64,000 nt of DNA from Denticeps clupeoides (GCF_900700375.1 NW_021629794.1:1-64000), one strand, 5' to 3'. Shown: positions 22,526-34,054, numbered from the stretch's first letter. A program made the numbers and translations. The notes: a model not told the origin generated them from the sequence alone.

Positions 22526-24078
22526 CTGATCTGGAGATCTTCTCTACTTGCCACTGGCTGAAATCATCAAGTTTCGCCTTCAGTGCAGAGACAGAGTCCT
22601 CTACAGCCTGAAAGGAGAAGCTGCGGTTGACAGTGATGTTGGGTACGTCTGAAGATCCAGGAGGGACACAGAGGGACGGGAAACTCTACAGAGAGACACA
22701 GACAAGAGACAGAAATGGAGAGAGACCTTAAACACACTTTACTGTGGAGAAGTGAAAATCAGTTTGTGAGGGACGCCCTGTTCTGTAGATGATCAGAGAG
22801 CAGTGATGTTACCTCAAGGAAATGGATGTGATCTTCTGTGTGTGAAAGCTGCTCCAGCTTAGCGTCTCTCCTCCTCAGATCAACGATCTCCTGCTCCAGT
22901 CGCTCCAGGTGTCCTTCAGCCAGACTCAGTTCAGCCTTCTCCTGATCTCTGATCAGCTCACACACCTCAGAGCATCTCTTCTCAATGGAACAGATCATCT
23001 GAGTAAAGATCTTCTCACTGTCCTCCACTGCTGCCTTTGCAGAGTGCTGTTAGGAGACACAAAGAGAGGACAGGGTCCATTTGAAGCAGCAGACCCTCAC
23101 TCAGCTACTACTGGGACCCCAGACAGCAGCCTGGTCCCCACAGTGTGGTGTCTCAGTGGGACTGGAAAGTGTCCCAACACTGGGCTCCTCACTGGCTGAC
23201 TGGAGGAGAGACCAGACCGAGTCCTGAAATGTCTCTTCTCCTCGCCTCACTTCTCACCTTGAGAGTCTCCACAGCCTCTCTCAGCTCCTGCAGCTCCCTC
23301 TCTCTCTCCTGGAGTCTCCGCTGGGATCTTCTCTGGGTCTCAACCAACTGCCTCTGCAGTCAAAAATGACGACCCGAAATTTCTATTCAGGGATCTATAA
23401 GATGTGTGAGAATCTGAAGGTGATGTTACTTTCAGACCTAAACATCTCACACTCACTCGTAATAAGAAGGTGTGGAATGAGCTGATGACTCTTCCACTGG
23501 TTTCAAGTTCTTACCTGCTTCTCAGTCCTTTCTGCTGCAGCTGAGACTGTATCGTGGTTTTTGTGTTTATCCGTCATACACAGATAACAGATGAACGTCT
23601 GATCAGTACGACAAAATATCTCAAAGACTTTGTTGTGCTTAAAGCAGATCTTCTCCTGCAGTGGTCCAGTAGCATCCGTCACTGTGTGTTTTCCTCCTGG
23701 ATTTGCTTCATTATGAACTTTGAAGTGAGTCTCACAGTAGGAGACCAGACACACCAGACAGGACTTGACAGCTTTGACTTTTCTCCCAGTGCAGACGTCA
23801 CACTCCACATCTCCAGGTCCAGCGTAACGTCTCGTCTTCCTCACCTTCTCCACCAGATCAGCAATAACGTTGTTCTTGTGTAGATCAGGTCTTGGTCTGA
23901 AGGTACGTCTGCACTGTGGACAGCTGTAGACGCCCTTCTGATCTTCTTCATCCCAGCAGCCCTTAATGCAGCTCAGACAGTAACTGTGTCCACAGTGAAG
24001 AGTCACCGGATCCTTCAGGAGATCCAGACAGACTGAACACGTGAACAGATCCTGATCTTCTGAAAATCCTTCAGCCAT
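22526..24078 (-). pseudogene. finTRIM copy 2, cut off before any B30.2 exon by the duplication
   Basis: Exons 24078-23515, 23353-23258, 23046-22813 and 22685-22526 match copy 1 in lengths and phases and have no stop or frame break in the RING, B-boxes or coiled coil. Visible residue differences include Asn48 to Lys and a few others. Downstream of exon 4 the unit ends at 21413, and beyond that lies the 3' flank of ST6GAL copy A, so this copy has no genomic B30.2 exon at all. It could still make a RING/B-box/coiled-coil protein if transcription ends inside the unit. Called a truncated gene, not a proven dead one. Confidence 0.75.
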
Positions 24079-24634
24079 CTTCTTGCTTTAAACCCACCGA
24101 GCAGAGAGCGATAAGTTCCGTTTCACTTTAGTTTCTCTAGATCTGTGGTTCTTCCTGCTTCTGAGTGAGCGTAGATGTTCCTACAGCCACAAGGGGGCGT
24201 AAACCCTCCCATATTCTGGGTGGATCCACATTACATTAAACGTGACTTTCATATTTAATCCACAACACGGTCATGGGTGCTTTAGTCCATCTTATTACAC
24301 ATTATTCTTCAACTGTGATGTTCCATTTATGACTTTTTACACAATAAAAAACGGAACTGCTGCAGTTGTTCTTGCAGAATATGAAACGTGGGCTGTCTGG
24401 GAGTGACACCAGAAGAACGTGTTTATTAATGCTTTGCACAACCTTCATCAGCAGATTTCTTGTTCAGCACTTGTTTCCTGGTGAAAGGTTCAACATCTCC
24501 AACTTTTCTCCAACTGTTCTTCAAACCATTCCATGCTGTGTGGCAACCCGGCCACACTCTCCATCTTCTGCTCACTAGTTACAGATGTTTTAGATGTTCA
24601 AACTGTATGCACTGCACATGGGATCCACTGGAGC

Positions 24635-24845
24635 AGCAGGCAAGGAGATGCAATCGGGAGGTTGCCGGTTCAAATCCCGACCCGCCAAGGTGCCACTGAG
24701 GTGCCACTGAGGTCCCCTTGATGAAGGTCTCGTGCCCACACACTGCTCCCTGGGCGCCTGTCATGACGGTTAAATACAGAGGACACCGTGTGACTGTGTG
24801 CTGCGCTGCAGTGTTTCACAATGACAATCACGTCACTTGAATTTT
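24635..24845 (+). mobile_element. SINE family B in duplication unit 2
   Basis: This is the duplicate of the SINE at 17535-17745, almost unchanged. Confidence 0.85.
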
Positions 24846-25039
24846 ATTTACTATGTGATGCGATCTACACACAACCAATCACACACAGACTATGTAGAGC
24901 AAACCAACAGAGTTCATAAATCCAAACTCACACAAACGCACACAGCTAAATACCCTTCTCTCTCCTCCACAACACCACACCATTCCTTCATCCTCCACGA
25001 TCTTCACTATCTCCTCCCATCCAACCTAAAAAGGTAAAG

Positions 25040-25080
<41 letters not shown>

Positions 25081-25165
25081 CACCTGCAAGCAACACGTCA
25101 ATACCGCCCTTAGTGTCCAGGGACGTAACCAGTGGAAATGAAATGACTATTAAATAATGACGACA

Positions 25166-25684
25166 TGTTGGAAAATGTATATAAGTTATCATGCTATTAA
25201 CCTTTACTACCTTTTTGACATATATATCCCACATGTACTAAACTCTATTAATCCTTTTGACATATATATATATCTCGCATGCATTAAACTATATTAATCT
25301 TTTTAATATGCGCACTACATTGAATCATTAGTCTCTTCAGAAACTGGTGGGCTAAAGGCTGTTTGCAGAACAGAATGACCGCGACTTGATAAGAGGAGGC
25401 CTGCAGCCGCGGAGAAGCAAGAAAAACAAGAAGACCTTGGCGATGGAGCGTCTACCAAAGAGACAAACCTACATGCAAATTATAAGCTTATTTGGTGTGA
25501 TCCTGTGATGAATGTACCGCCCTATTATTGAATAAAAAGAGAGGAAGCGGAAGAGACGGCAGAGCTTTTTGGAGGCTGCTGTATTGGTCGTCTCTGATCG
25601 CTCTCCTTGCAAGTAAAAGAGCTCAACTTCTTCGTGTCATTCTTCTCTGGTTTATAAGTGTTGGAACGGCGTACAACTCTAACA
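25166..25684 (+). mobile_element. Solo LTR, duplicate in unit 2
   Basis: This is the duplicate of the LTR at 18064-18583, again with TG...CA ends and the CGACA repeat on both sides (25161-25165 and 25685-25689). It lies 331 bp upstream of the ST6GAL copy B start codon. It arose by the segmental duplication, not by a separate insertion. Confidence 0.8.
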
Positions 25685-26015
25685 CGACAATATAGTCGTA
25701 CTAAGTGTTTTTTTTAACTATTCAAAAATACGAATTCAGATATAATCCTGATTTCGTTTGTTTTAGGAATATGGGGTTTTTATGCTAGAGAATAAAAGCA
25801 TTTCCTCATTTAAAAAAAACAAAACAAAAAAAAACATTTTCCTAATAGCATATTTACACATTTATCTCCAAAAAGAACTGAATCTATTTCTTGAAATGAG
25901 AGACACATCCAGCTTCTGAAAACGAGCTTGTTAAACATTTACTTAAGGAACTTCCTTATTGGCACTGTCCGTTTGACAGGACAGACGCCTCAAGTTCTCC
26001 AGCGGTTCTCCAGCG

Positions 26016-28154
26016 ATGCTTCCATTCGTAAAGTTGTTCATCTGCGCCCTCTTCATATCTGTCACGGTGACCATTGTTTTCTACAGAGCTCACATCACTG
26101 CAAGGATCTACGTTGCTATGTCACAAAGTGGACTCTACAGACACTCTACAGACCAGCCGGTGGCCTGTCCTCCCAGGACCGGGAACGTCTCAGGGGACGT
26201 CAGAGGGAAGCCGTCCGGCTACTTTGGCGTGAGACGGATGGTGGAAGGTCGCAGTGAGAATCGGACTCGGAAGGAGATCATGTGTGCGCTGAAGAAGCAG
26301 GTCCCTCTCAGCGTCATGAAGCTGGGAGATGGGCCGTTTTCAGGGGACGAGTGGGAGAGGAGCTTTCCTTCAAAAAGCCTGGAAGAAACCCTGGGTCCTC
26401 TGAGGAGCTGCGCTGTGGTCACGTCTGCAGGAGCTTTACTCAACTCGGGACTGGGACCGGAGATTGGTAAGCACCATGGTGCAGGTTCCAAAATACAGAA
26501 TATTCAAATCTGTTACGAAGGAGGTGAACAGGCATGAAACTGTTAATTATGACTGTAATTTAGGAGTATTTATGAATTGGTAAAGTTTAACCCCTTTCAA
26601 CCTGTGTGAATGTGTGTTTGAAGCACCCAGTTTTTCTGTCGGCCAGGTCCACCAGGTCCACGGTGGTTCCAGCTTGTTTACCCGGTGAACAGATCACTTT
26701 GATATTAACATGATCGTTAGAGCCATTCAAAATAAATCCTTTTTTTTTACCTTTCTTACATACGTGTTGCATGAACACTTGCGCTTGGCCTTGCCTGCCA
26801 TGCAGGGAGCACAGGAGCGGCAACCAGTCAATGTTTTTCACCAGGCGATTAACCTGTGTTCAACCAGTGCCGGGTTTATCAGGCCTGCCATTGGTCCGTG
26901 GTCAGTTTGGCTGCGTACAACGTCACCCCATTCACCATGTTCGTCTCATCACTCACTCGGACATCCTCCGGGACTTGCGGGAAATAAGTCATTAAAAACA
27001 GTCGCTGGGCTGCCGTAGTGAGGAGGTAGAACATGGCTGCAGCAGGTGAGAGTTTTTATAACGGAGGCCGTAAACAATTCTGCACACTGGGATCTGGGAG
27101 GGCAAACAAAGGCCAACGCTGCAGAGTGGATAGAAAGGGTGTGGCTAGACGTGGACTATGGATTGTTGGGACTAGGGAATAAAACTACAATCCGTCTGGT
27201 CAACTCCAAGGTAGAACGTTTAGAACCATGAACATTCTGTCCTGACCTTTAATTGGCCAACGTTGCCTGACGTCTTGCTGATGTTGTGTTATTGCACCAA
27301 GTTAGTGGTTCTGCAGTGGAACAAGTTCTTCAGATCTCCTGATTACAAGACGGGGACTCTGATCGTCTGGGATCCAGCTCCTTACTCGAAGAACCTGACA
27401 CAAGTAAGTCCCCGTCAGATCTTTACAGAGAAACGAAAGGAACTTCACCACATATAGTTCTTCATTTTTCTTCCCCCTAGTGGTATAAGAAACCAGATTT
27501 TAAATTCTTCAAGCTCTACCAGCAGTATCGTAAACTGTTCCCAGAACAGCCCTTCTACATCCTGGGTCCAGCCTTCCACTGGAACCTCTGGGATGTGATT
27601 CAGGACAATTCCGTCCCCAATATTGTACCGAATCCTCCATCCACCGGCATGCAAGGTGAGTAAAACCTGCAGAGTAAAACTTCGATATTTAAGGCATTTT
27701 TGAAGTTCCCTCAACTTCAGTTCAGTGCCTCAACTACATGAGGTTTTTAATTTTGTTGCAGTGCGGTAGATGTACAATTACATTGGCTTCTTCTTCAGTA
27801 GATGATTCTGTCTCTTGGCTTTAGGCTCCTTTTTGACTATTTAATGGCATAATGGCCCTAGTCCTGCTTTATATTATAATAACATGTTGCTTTGTAGGCA
27901 TTGCTGTGATGATGAACCTCTGTGAGAAGGTCAGCGTGTACGAGTTCCTGCCATCGCACAGGAGGACCAGCCTCTGCCACTACTACGAGAAGCACCACAG
28001 CTGGAGCTGTACTGTAGGAAGCTACCATCCCATGAAGTTCGAAAAGCTGCTAATCGGCCGTATTAATCAGGGAAGCGATGAGGACATTGCAGCTCTGGGG
28101 AAAGTGACGTTAAATGGACTTTCGCAGGAGAAGTGTCCTGAGAAATGTCCCTAA
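26016..28154 (+). pseudogene. ST6GAL-type sialyltransferase, copy B, with exon 2 deletion
   Basis: Exon 1 (26016-26466), exon 3 (27302-27403), exon 4 (27481-27655) and exon 5 (27898-28154) match copy A almost exactly. A 95 bp deletion removed the end of intron 1 with its acceptor and the first 62 nt of exon 2, leaving 27175-27210. The lost residues are the 21 from Asp151 to Val171 in copy A numbering, inside sialyl motif L, which binds the CMP-sialic acid donor. The deletion junction itself makes a new AG at 27174-27175. Splicing there would restore the reading frame and give a 339-residue protein lacking those 21 residues. Skipping exon 2 instead would shift the frame. Either way a normal enzyme is not expected. 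Confidence 0.85.
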
Positions 28155-28326
28155 AGTTCTAGTCCTGTCCAGAGTCATTCACTCTGATTTATTACGGATC
28201 ATTAAAAGTTTCCACTACAATACTGATCAACCTTGAACCCTGATCGTACCGGGAAAAGTCAAACGGGACGTCATTTATCATGAATAATATTTACCTAGTT
28301 CAGCGTTAGCAGTCAGACAAAAGATT

Positions 28327-28515
28327 TACATTTAAATTTATAGAATTTATCAGACGCCCTTATCCAGAGAGACTTACAATCAGTATTTACAGGGACAGTC
28401 CCCCCCTGGAGACACTCAGGGTTAAGTGTCCTGCTCAGGGACACGATGGTAGTAAGTGGGGTTTGAACCTGGGTCTTCTGGTTTATAGGTGAATGTGTTA
28501 CCCACTAGACTACTA
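28327..28515 (-). mobile_element. SINE family A downstream of ST6GAL copy B
   Basis: Tail at the left (TTTACATTTAAATTTATAG, CAGACGCCCTTATCCAGAG), head at the right (GTGGGGTTTGAACCTGGG, ACCCACTAGACTACTACC). The same insertion sits downstream of copy C at 34055-34245, so it predates the copy split. Confidence 0.88.
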
Positions 28516-28704
28516 CCTTCCATCATATACTACAGATACAAGTTCGGATCTCTCAGCACGGTGTGGTGACACTTTTCTGAGCAGTTCCTGTGGAACCTTC
28601 TCCTCAGTGGCGTGAAGATTATTTCAACATATCATCAACTTGAACCGTTCTCACTGTAGATTCGTGCCGCAGGACATGGCTCAGAATTAATATAGAACAC
28701 ATGC

Positions 28705-29565
28705 AGTATTGCTGAAAATAACAGCAGTGCAGAATTATCCAGGGTTTTGGTCTATTTTTTTATTGCTTCATGGCAAGCTAGTTACCAGTAGGTGCGGTGG
28801 ATTCTCAGACATCAAGCGAGACCCAGCGTCCATGATGTGCACGCCCTAAAGGCTGTGCGATTGGGTAAATAGTTGAAAGGGGCGTGTCCAAAAAAATAGC
28901 AGCGTGTGTAAGTTTATAATTTTTATAAATAATATATCTACTGAGTATAAATAAATATATGTAAGAATGTAAATAGGCAAAAATCAGAGTGGCCTCAAGA
29001 GAAATGGAGGAACAGTTTGTGGACTGATGAAAGTAAAATTGTTCTTTTTGGGTCCAAGGGTCCAGTTTGTGAGACGACCCCCAAACTCTGAATTCAAGCC
29101 ACAGTACACAGTGAAGCGTGGTGGTGCAAGCATCGTGATATGGGCATGTTTCTCCTACTATTTATCGCATACCAGGGATCACGGATCAGTTTGCACATGT
29201 CAGAATACTCGAAGAGGTCGTGTTGCCTTATGCCGAAGAGGACACGCCCCTGAAATGACAAGGACCCCAAACACGCTAGTAAACGTGCAAAGTCTTGGTT
29301 CCAAACATTATGGAGCGGCCAGCCCAATCCCCTGACCATTAACCCCATCGAGAAGTTGTGGGGTGACATCAAAAATGCTGTTTCTGGAGCGAAACCAAGA
29401 AGTGTAACTGAATTGTGGGCTGTTGTTAAAGAACCATGGAGTGAAGCTGCCACACAGGTGTGAAGCAGTCATAAAAATGCTGTTCGCACAACAAAGTACG
29501 AGTTTAGTGTAGCAATACTAAATATACTAAAAACCCGGACTTTTCTATTATTTTCAGCAGTGATG
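28705..29565 (+). mobile_element. Broken Tc1/mariner DNA transposon
   Basis: The ends show an inverted repeat: GCTGAAAATAACAGCAG at the left and TATTATTTTCAGCAG at the right. The interior reads, in shifting frames, WSDESK-like, PAQSPDLNPIEKLWGDI and SVTELWAVVKEPW, the C-terminal half of a Tc1-type transposase with part of the DDE catalytic core. The 5' half of the gene is missing and the frame is broken, so this is an inactive copy. It separates the duplicated units from ST6GAL copy C. Confidence 0.85.
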
Positions 29566-29934
29566 TATCTGGTGAGGTTGTTGATGTCGGTCAGGCCAGC
29601 TTCTGAACAGAAGCCGGCGAGATGAAGCTCGTATGATCCCTCATCCTCACATTCTACCTTCGTGCTACGTAATGAGAATAAATGTCTTATTGAATTATGT
29701 GGGGAAACGACGCGGTTACAGTACAAAATACACTGCTGGAAAAATGAAGGGAACACAAAAATAAAAGTATTTTTTGTTTAAAAACACACACACACTGCAC
29801 AAAACAAGAAAAATAAAAAAATCGTCCCGCACTTAACAATTCCCAGCATGCTCTATTCCTGACAAGTTCAGCCTCATCAGGGCTCTTAGTTTTGTAACTC
29901 AAAATTGCTGGTGTCTTCCTCCTGTAAGTCGCAG

Positions 29935-30140
29935 TGGTGGCCTAGCTGGTAAGGAAGTGACCCCGTAGTCAGAAGGTTTGCCGGTTCGAATCCCGACCCG
30001 CCAAGGTGCCACCGAGGTCCCCTTGATGAAGGTCCCGTCCCCACACGCTGCTCCCCGGGCGCCTGTCATGGTGCCCACTGCTCACCAAGGGTGATGGTTA
30101 AATACAGAGGACGCGCTGCTGTGTATCACTTCACAAGACC
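29935..30140 (+). mobile_element. SINE family B
   Basis: GTGGTGGCCTAGCTGGTAAGG head with box A, GCCGGTTCGAATCCCG box B, CCCACTGCTCACCAAGGG body, and a tail ending near TATCACTTCAC. Confidence 0.88.
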
Positions 30141-30412
30141 CCTCCCTCTTTTGTTCCTCTTCCTCACGTCCTGCGTTCTGAAGAACCACATGTCTACAGA
30201 TGCGGTCTCGACCTGAAGACCTGAAGTGACCCGTAAGCTGAAGTAAGCTGCGCCTGGACTTTATCAAGGACGGAGGCGACGAGGACCTCGCAAGGAAGCT
30301 AGAGGACAAAAACGATGCATTTCAGCTTAATAAACGTTTGGAGGTTGAAATATGAAACACTAAAGCGGTTTTAATTGTAATGGATTTGAAAATCCAGTTC
30401 CTCATTCGTCAG

Positions 30413-31025
30413 CTCCAGTAACTGGACCTCATGGAGCATCTTCACCATCTCACGTTCCTCCTTCTCCTGATGAAACTCCTTTCTCTGTTCATCACATGAC
30501 GTTTTCCCCACCTGAATTCTTTCTTCTGCTTCTTCTGGATCTTCTCCTGGTTCACCTCATCGTCTTTATATTATAATACCGTCCCGGCTGTAACTGGACC
30601 TCATGGAGCATCTTCACCATCTCACGTTCCTCCTTCTCCTGATGAAACTCCTTTCTCTGTTCATCACATGACGTTTTCCCCACCTGAATTCTTTCTTCTG
30701 CTTCTTCTGGATCTTCTCCTGGTTCACCTCATCGTCTTTAAGTGAAGTGAAAGTGAAATTATTGTCATTGTGATACACAGCACAGCACTCGGTGCACACA
30801 ACGAAATGTGTTCTCTGCTTTTATCCCATCACCCTGAGTGAGCAGTGGGCAGCCATGACAGGCGCCCGGGGAGCAGTGTGTGGGGACGGTGCTTTGCTCA
30901 GTGGCACCTCAGTGGCGCCTTGGCGGCTCAGGATTCGATCCGGCAACCTTCTGATTACGGGGGCGGCTTCCTTAACCGGTAGGCCACCACTGCCCCTTTA
31001 TATTATAATACCGTCCCGGGAGGTA
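30413..31025 (-). repeat. 177 bp direct duplication, second copy split by a SINE
   Basis: A segment of about 177 bp (first copy from about 30413, second from about 30590) starts GTAACTGGACCTCATGG and ends TATTATAATACCGTCCCGG. The second copy is interrupted after CGTCTTTA by a family B SINE and resumes at 30996. On the minus strand each copy reads as a charged, Lys/Glu/Arg-rich coiled-coil piece (DDEVNQEKIQKKQKKEFRW, then LHEVQLLEL in another part), so it may derive from an exon of an immune-type GTPase or TRIM gene. That origin is a weak guess. Confidence 0.65.
30738..30995 (-). mobile_element. SINE family B, full length, minus orientation
   Basis: From AGTGAAGTGAAAGTGAAATT (tail) to GGTAGGCCACCACTGCCCC (head complement). 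It is flanked by TTTA on both sides, consistent with a short target duplication, and sits in the second copy of the 177 bp repeat. Confidence 0.88.
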
Positions 31026-31177
31026 GGCGGCAGTGCGGCGTTTCATGGGGCAACAGCGCCATCTAGAGACGGACTCCGGGCAATAAAAAATTAAATCAGC
31101 TTATAACATAAACGAGGCTCAAAACCCCAGACGCTTCATACGAGAAGGACTTTTCACACGGAAATCTAGATCTGGCG

Positions 31178-31270
31178 CCTAACAGGAAATGACGCAGCAG
31201 CGTCTGGCGCCCTAACAGGAAGTGACGCTCCAGCCCCAACAGGAAATGACGTTGCAGCCCCAACAGGGAC
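31178..31270. repeat. Short tandem repeat upstream of ST6GAL copy C
   Basis: Three to four units of about 30 bp share CCAACAGGAAATGACG or CTAACAGGAAGTGACG. They end about 140 bp before the copy C start codon. CAGGAAGTGACG combines an ETS-like GGAAGTG core with a CRE-like TGACG half site, so a promoter role is possible but unproven. Confidence 0.6.
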
Positions 31271-31406
31271 GAGCCTTCCAATTAGAATTAATGCGCCGCG
31301 ATAAAGCGCCACCTCGTGGCGGGTTGAAGCTACTGCCTTAGATACAGACCAGAGGCCCGAGTTTGCATGAGACTTCTCTCAGGCCTTCACCTCAGGTTCT
31401 CCAGCG

Positions 31407-33879
31407 ATGCTTTTCACGTATTTCCTCTGCGCCCTCGCCCTGTCCGTCACCATGAGCCTGTTTTTATACATGCCACACGGTGGCCTCCACACCTTCACTG
31501 ACAGACACGTACCAGAGACAGACCAGCCGGCGGCCTGTCCTCCCAGGACCGGGAACGTCTCAGGGGACGTCAGAGGGAAGCCGTCCGGCTACTTTGGCGT
31601 GAGACGGATGGTGGGAGGTCGCAGTGGGAATCGGACCCGGAAGGAGATCATGTGTGCGCTGAAGAAGCAGGTCCCTCTCAGCGTCGTGAAGCTGGGAGAT
31701 GGGCCGTTTTCAGGGGACGAGTGGGAGAGGAGCTTTCCTTCAAAAAGCCTGGAAGAAACCCTGGGTCCTCTGAGGAGCTGCGCTGTGGTCACGTCTGCAG
31801 GAGCTTTACTCAACTCGGGACTGGGACCGGAGATTGGTAAGCACCATGGTGCAGGTTCATCATCTTGCTGTTGGCTCTGCATCTGTTATGAAGGAGGTGA
31901 ACAGGAGATCATATTTTATTCCAAACAAACCCACTTTTAGCTCTCTGGTTCTATAATAGTTCTATTATAAACATAAAGAAAACATTTAAAAAATATTCCC
32001 TGAACGTTATGGTAACATTGGCTACACAGAAACATACCAGTGGTGCCTTCATCAAGAGCCAGTGGTGGCCTAGCGGTGAAGGAAGCGGCAGAAGGTTGCC
32101 GGTTCGAATCCTGATCCGCCAAGGTGCCACTGAGGTCCCCTTTATGAAGGTCCCGTCCCCACACGCTGCTCCCCGGGCGCCTGTCATGGTGCCCACTGCT
32201 CACCAAGGGTGATGGTTAAATACAGGGGACACGTTTCACCGTGTCACCGTGTGCTGTGCTGCTGTGTATGACAATGACAATCTGCACGAGCTCATTATTT
32301 TTCTTCATTAGTAAAAATGATTGGGAGTTAAATGTAAAACCCGCACTGGAGTTCAAGTCTCTACAAATAAAAGACGTCTTTGTGGTGACCCCCTCTGAGA
32401 AAGGGTAACAGCATGGACTACACGGTGAAACGATTAACCACACGCGACCTGGACCATCAACCGCGGCAAAAACTGAACACTTTGTCCTCTTTCAGACTCC
32501 CACGATGCCGTAATCCGGTTTAATTCTGCAACAACTACTGGCTACAGCCAGGATGTAGGGAATAAAACTACAATCCGTCTGGTCAACTCCAAGGTAGAAC
32601 GTTTAGAACCATGAACATTCTGTCCTGACCTTTAATTGGCCAACGTTGCCTGACGTCTTGCTGATGTTGTGTTATTGCACCAAGTTAGTGGTTCTGCAGT
32701 GGAACAAGTTCTTCAGATCTCCTGATTACAAGACGGGGACTCTGATCGTCTGGGATCCAGCTCCTTACTCGAAGAACCTGACACAAGTAAGTCCCCGTCA
32801 GATCTTTACAGAGAAACGAAAGGAACTTCACCACATATAGTTCTTCATTTTTCTTCCCCCTAGTGGTATAAGAAACCAGATTTTAAATTCTTCAAGCTCT
32901 ACCAGCAGTATCGTAAACTGTTCCCAGAACAGCCCTTCTACATCCTGGGTCCAGCCTTCCACTGGAACCTCTGGGATGTGATTCAGGACAATTCCGTCCC
33001 CAATATTGTACCGAATCCTCCATCCACCGGCATGCAAGGTGAGTAAAACCTGCAGAGTCCCAGGTTCGAACCCCACTCAGTACCATCATGTCCCTGAGCA
33101 GGACACGGAACCCTGAGTGTCCCCAGGGGGGGACTGTCCCTGTAACTACTGCCTGTGAGTCGCTCTGGATAAGGGCGGCTGATGTAAAAGTGCCGTAACG
33201 GCTCATTGTATTACATGTATTCACTGTATAAAGAAAACTTCAATATTTAAGGCATTTTTGAAGTTCCCTCAAGTTCAGTTCTGTTCCTCAACTACATTTA
33301 CATTTTACATTTACAGCATTTATCAGACGCCCTTACAATCAGTAGTTACAGGGACAGTCTCCCTGGAGCAATTTAGGGTTAAGTGTCTTGCTCAGGGACA
33401 CAATGGTAGTAAGTGGGGTTTGAACCTGGGTCTTCTGGTTCATAGGCGAGTGTGTTATCCACTAGGCTACTACCACCCTTTAGTAGTGCGGTAGATGTAC
33501 AATTACATTGGCTTCTTCTTCAGTAGATGATTCTGTCTCTTGGCTTTAGGCTCCTTTTTGACTATTTAATGGCATAATGGCCCTAGTCCAGCTTTATATT
33601 ATAATAACATGTTGCTTTGTAGGCATTGCTGTGATGATGAACCTCTGTGAGAAGGTCAGCGTGTACGAGTTCCTGCCGTCGCACAGGAGGACCAGCCTCT
33701 GCCACTACTACGAGAAGCACCGCAGCTGGAGCTGTACTGTAGGAAGCTACCATCCCATGAAGTTCGAAAAGCTGCTAATCGGCCGTATTAATCAGGGAAG
33801 CGATGAGGACATTGCAGCTCTGGGGAAAGTGACGTTAAATGGACTTTCGCAGGAGAAGTGTCCTGAGAAATGTCCCTAA
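31407..33879 (+). CDS. ST6GAL-type beta-galactoside alpha-2,6-sialyltransferase, copy C
   Basis: Exons 31407-31836, 32496-32593, 32685-32786, 32864-33038 and 33623-33879 give 353 codons in frame. From [11 protein letters not shown] onward the protein is almost the same as copy A, with all four sialyl motifs. The first ~45 residues, holding the cytoplasmic tail, membrane anchor (about 3-22) and upper stem, are clearly different in sequence from copies A and B. From just before exon 2 to the 3' flank even the introns match copy A, whereas most of intron 1 does not. One extra family A SINE lies in intron 4. Same predicted Golgi role as copy A. Confidence 0.9.
32048..32285 (+). mobile_element. 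SINE family B in ST6GAL copy C intron 1
   Basis: GTGGTGGCCTAGCGGTGAAGG head, GCCGGTTCGAATCC box B, body with CCTGTCATGGTGCCCACTGC, and tail ATGACAATGACAATC. It is not present at this place in copies A or B. Confidence 0.88.
33057..33212 (+). mobile_element. SINE family A fragment shared with ST6GAL copy A, intron 4 of copy C
   Basis: Same truncated family A insertion as at 20671-20830, at the matching place 18 bp after exon 4. Confidence 0.8.
33293..33475 (-). mobile_element. SINE family A private to ST6GAL copy C intron 4
   Basis: Full-length minus-oriented family A: TTTACATTTTACATTTACAG tail, GGAGCAATTTAGGGTTAAG, and the head complement ACTAGGCTACTACCACC. It is absent from copies A and B, so it inserted after they split from C. 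Confidence 0.9.
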
Positions 33880-34054
33880 AGTTCTAGTCCTGTCCAGAGT
33901 CGTTCACTCTGATTTATTACGGATCATTAAAAGTTTCCACTACAATACTGATCAACCTTGAACCCTGATCGTACCGGGAAAAGTCAAACGGGACGTCATT
34001 TATCATGAATAATATTTACCTAGTTCAGCGTTAGCAGTCAGACAAAAGATTTAC

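Larger units (their letters stand above)
21413..28240 (+). repeat. Tandem duplication unit 2 (6828 bp)
   Basis: This is the second unit of the direct duplication. It is 302 bp shorter than unit 1, mainly from three deletions relative to unit 1: 29 bp near 21830, 95 bp at 27174/27175 in ST6GAL exon 2, and about 175 bp in intron 4 near 27675. The rest matches closely, including the solo LTR, SINE and finTRIM exons. Copy C keeps the intron 4 segment, so that loss occurred in unit 2. Confidence 0.93.

Noticed and set aside
29733-29770. Possible end of another DNA transposon (ACTGCTGGAAAAATGAAGGGAACAC)
   Set aside because: The phrase is familiar from fish transposon ends, but no partner end or target repeat is visible nearby.
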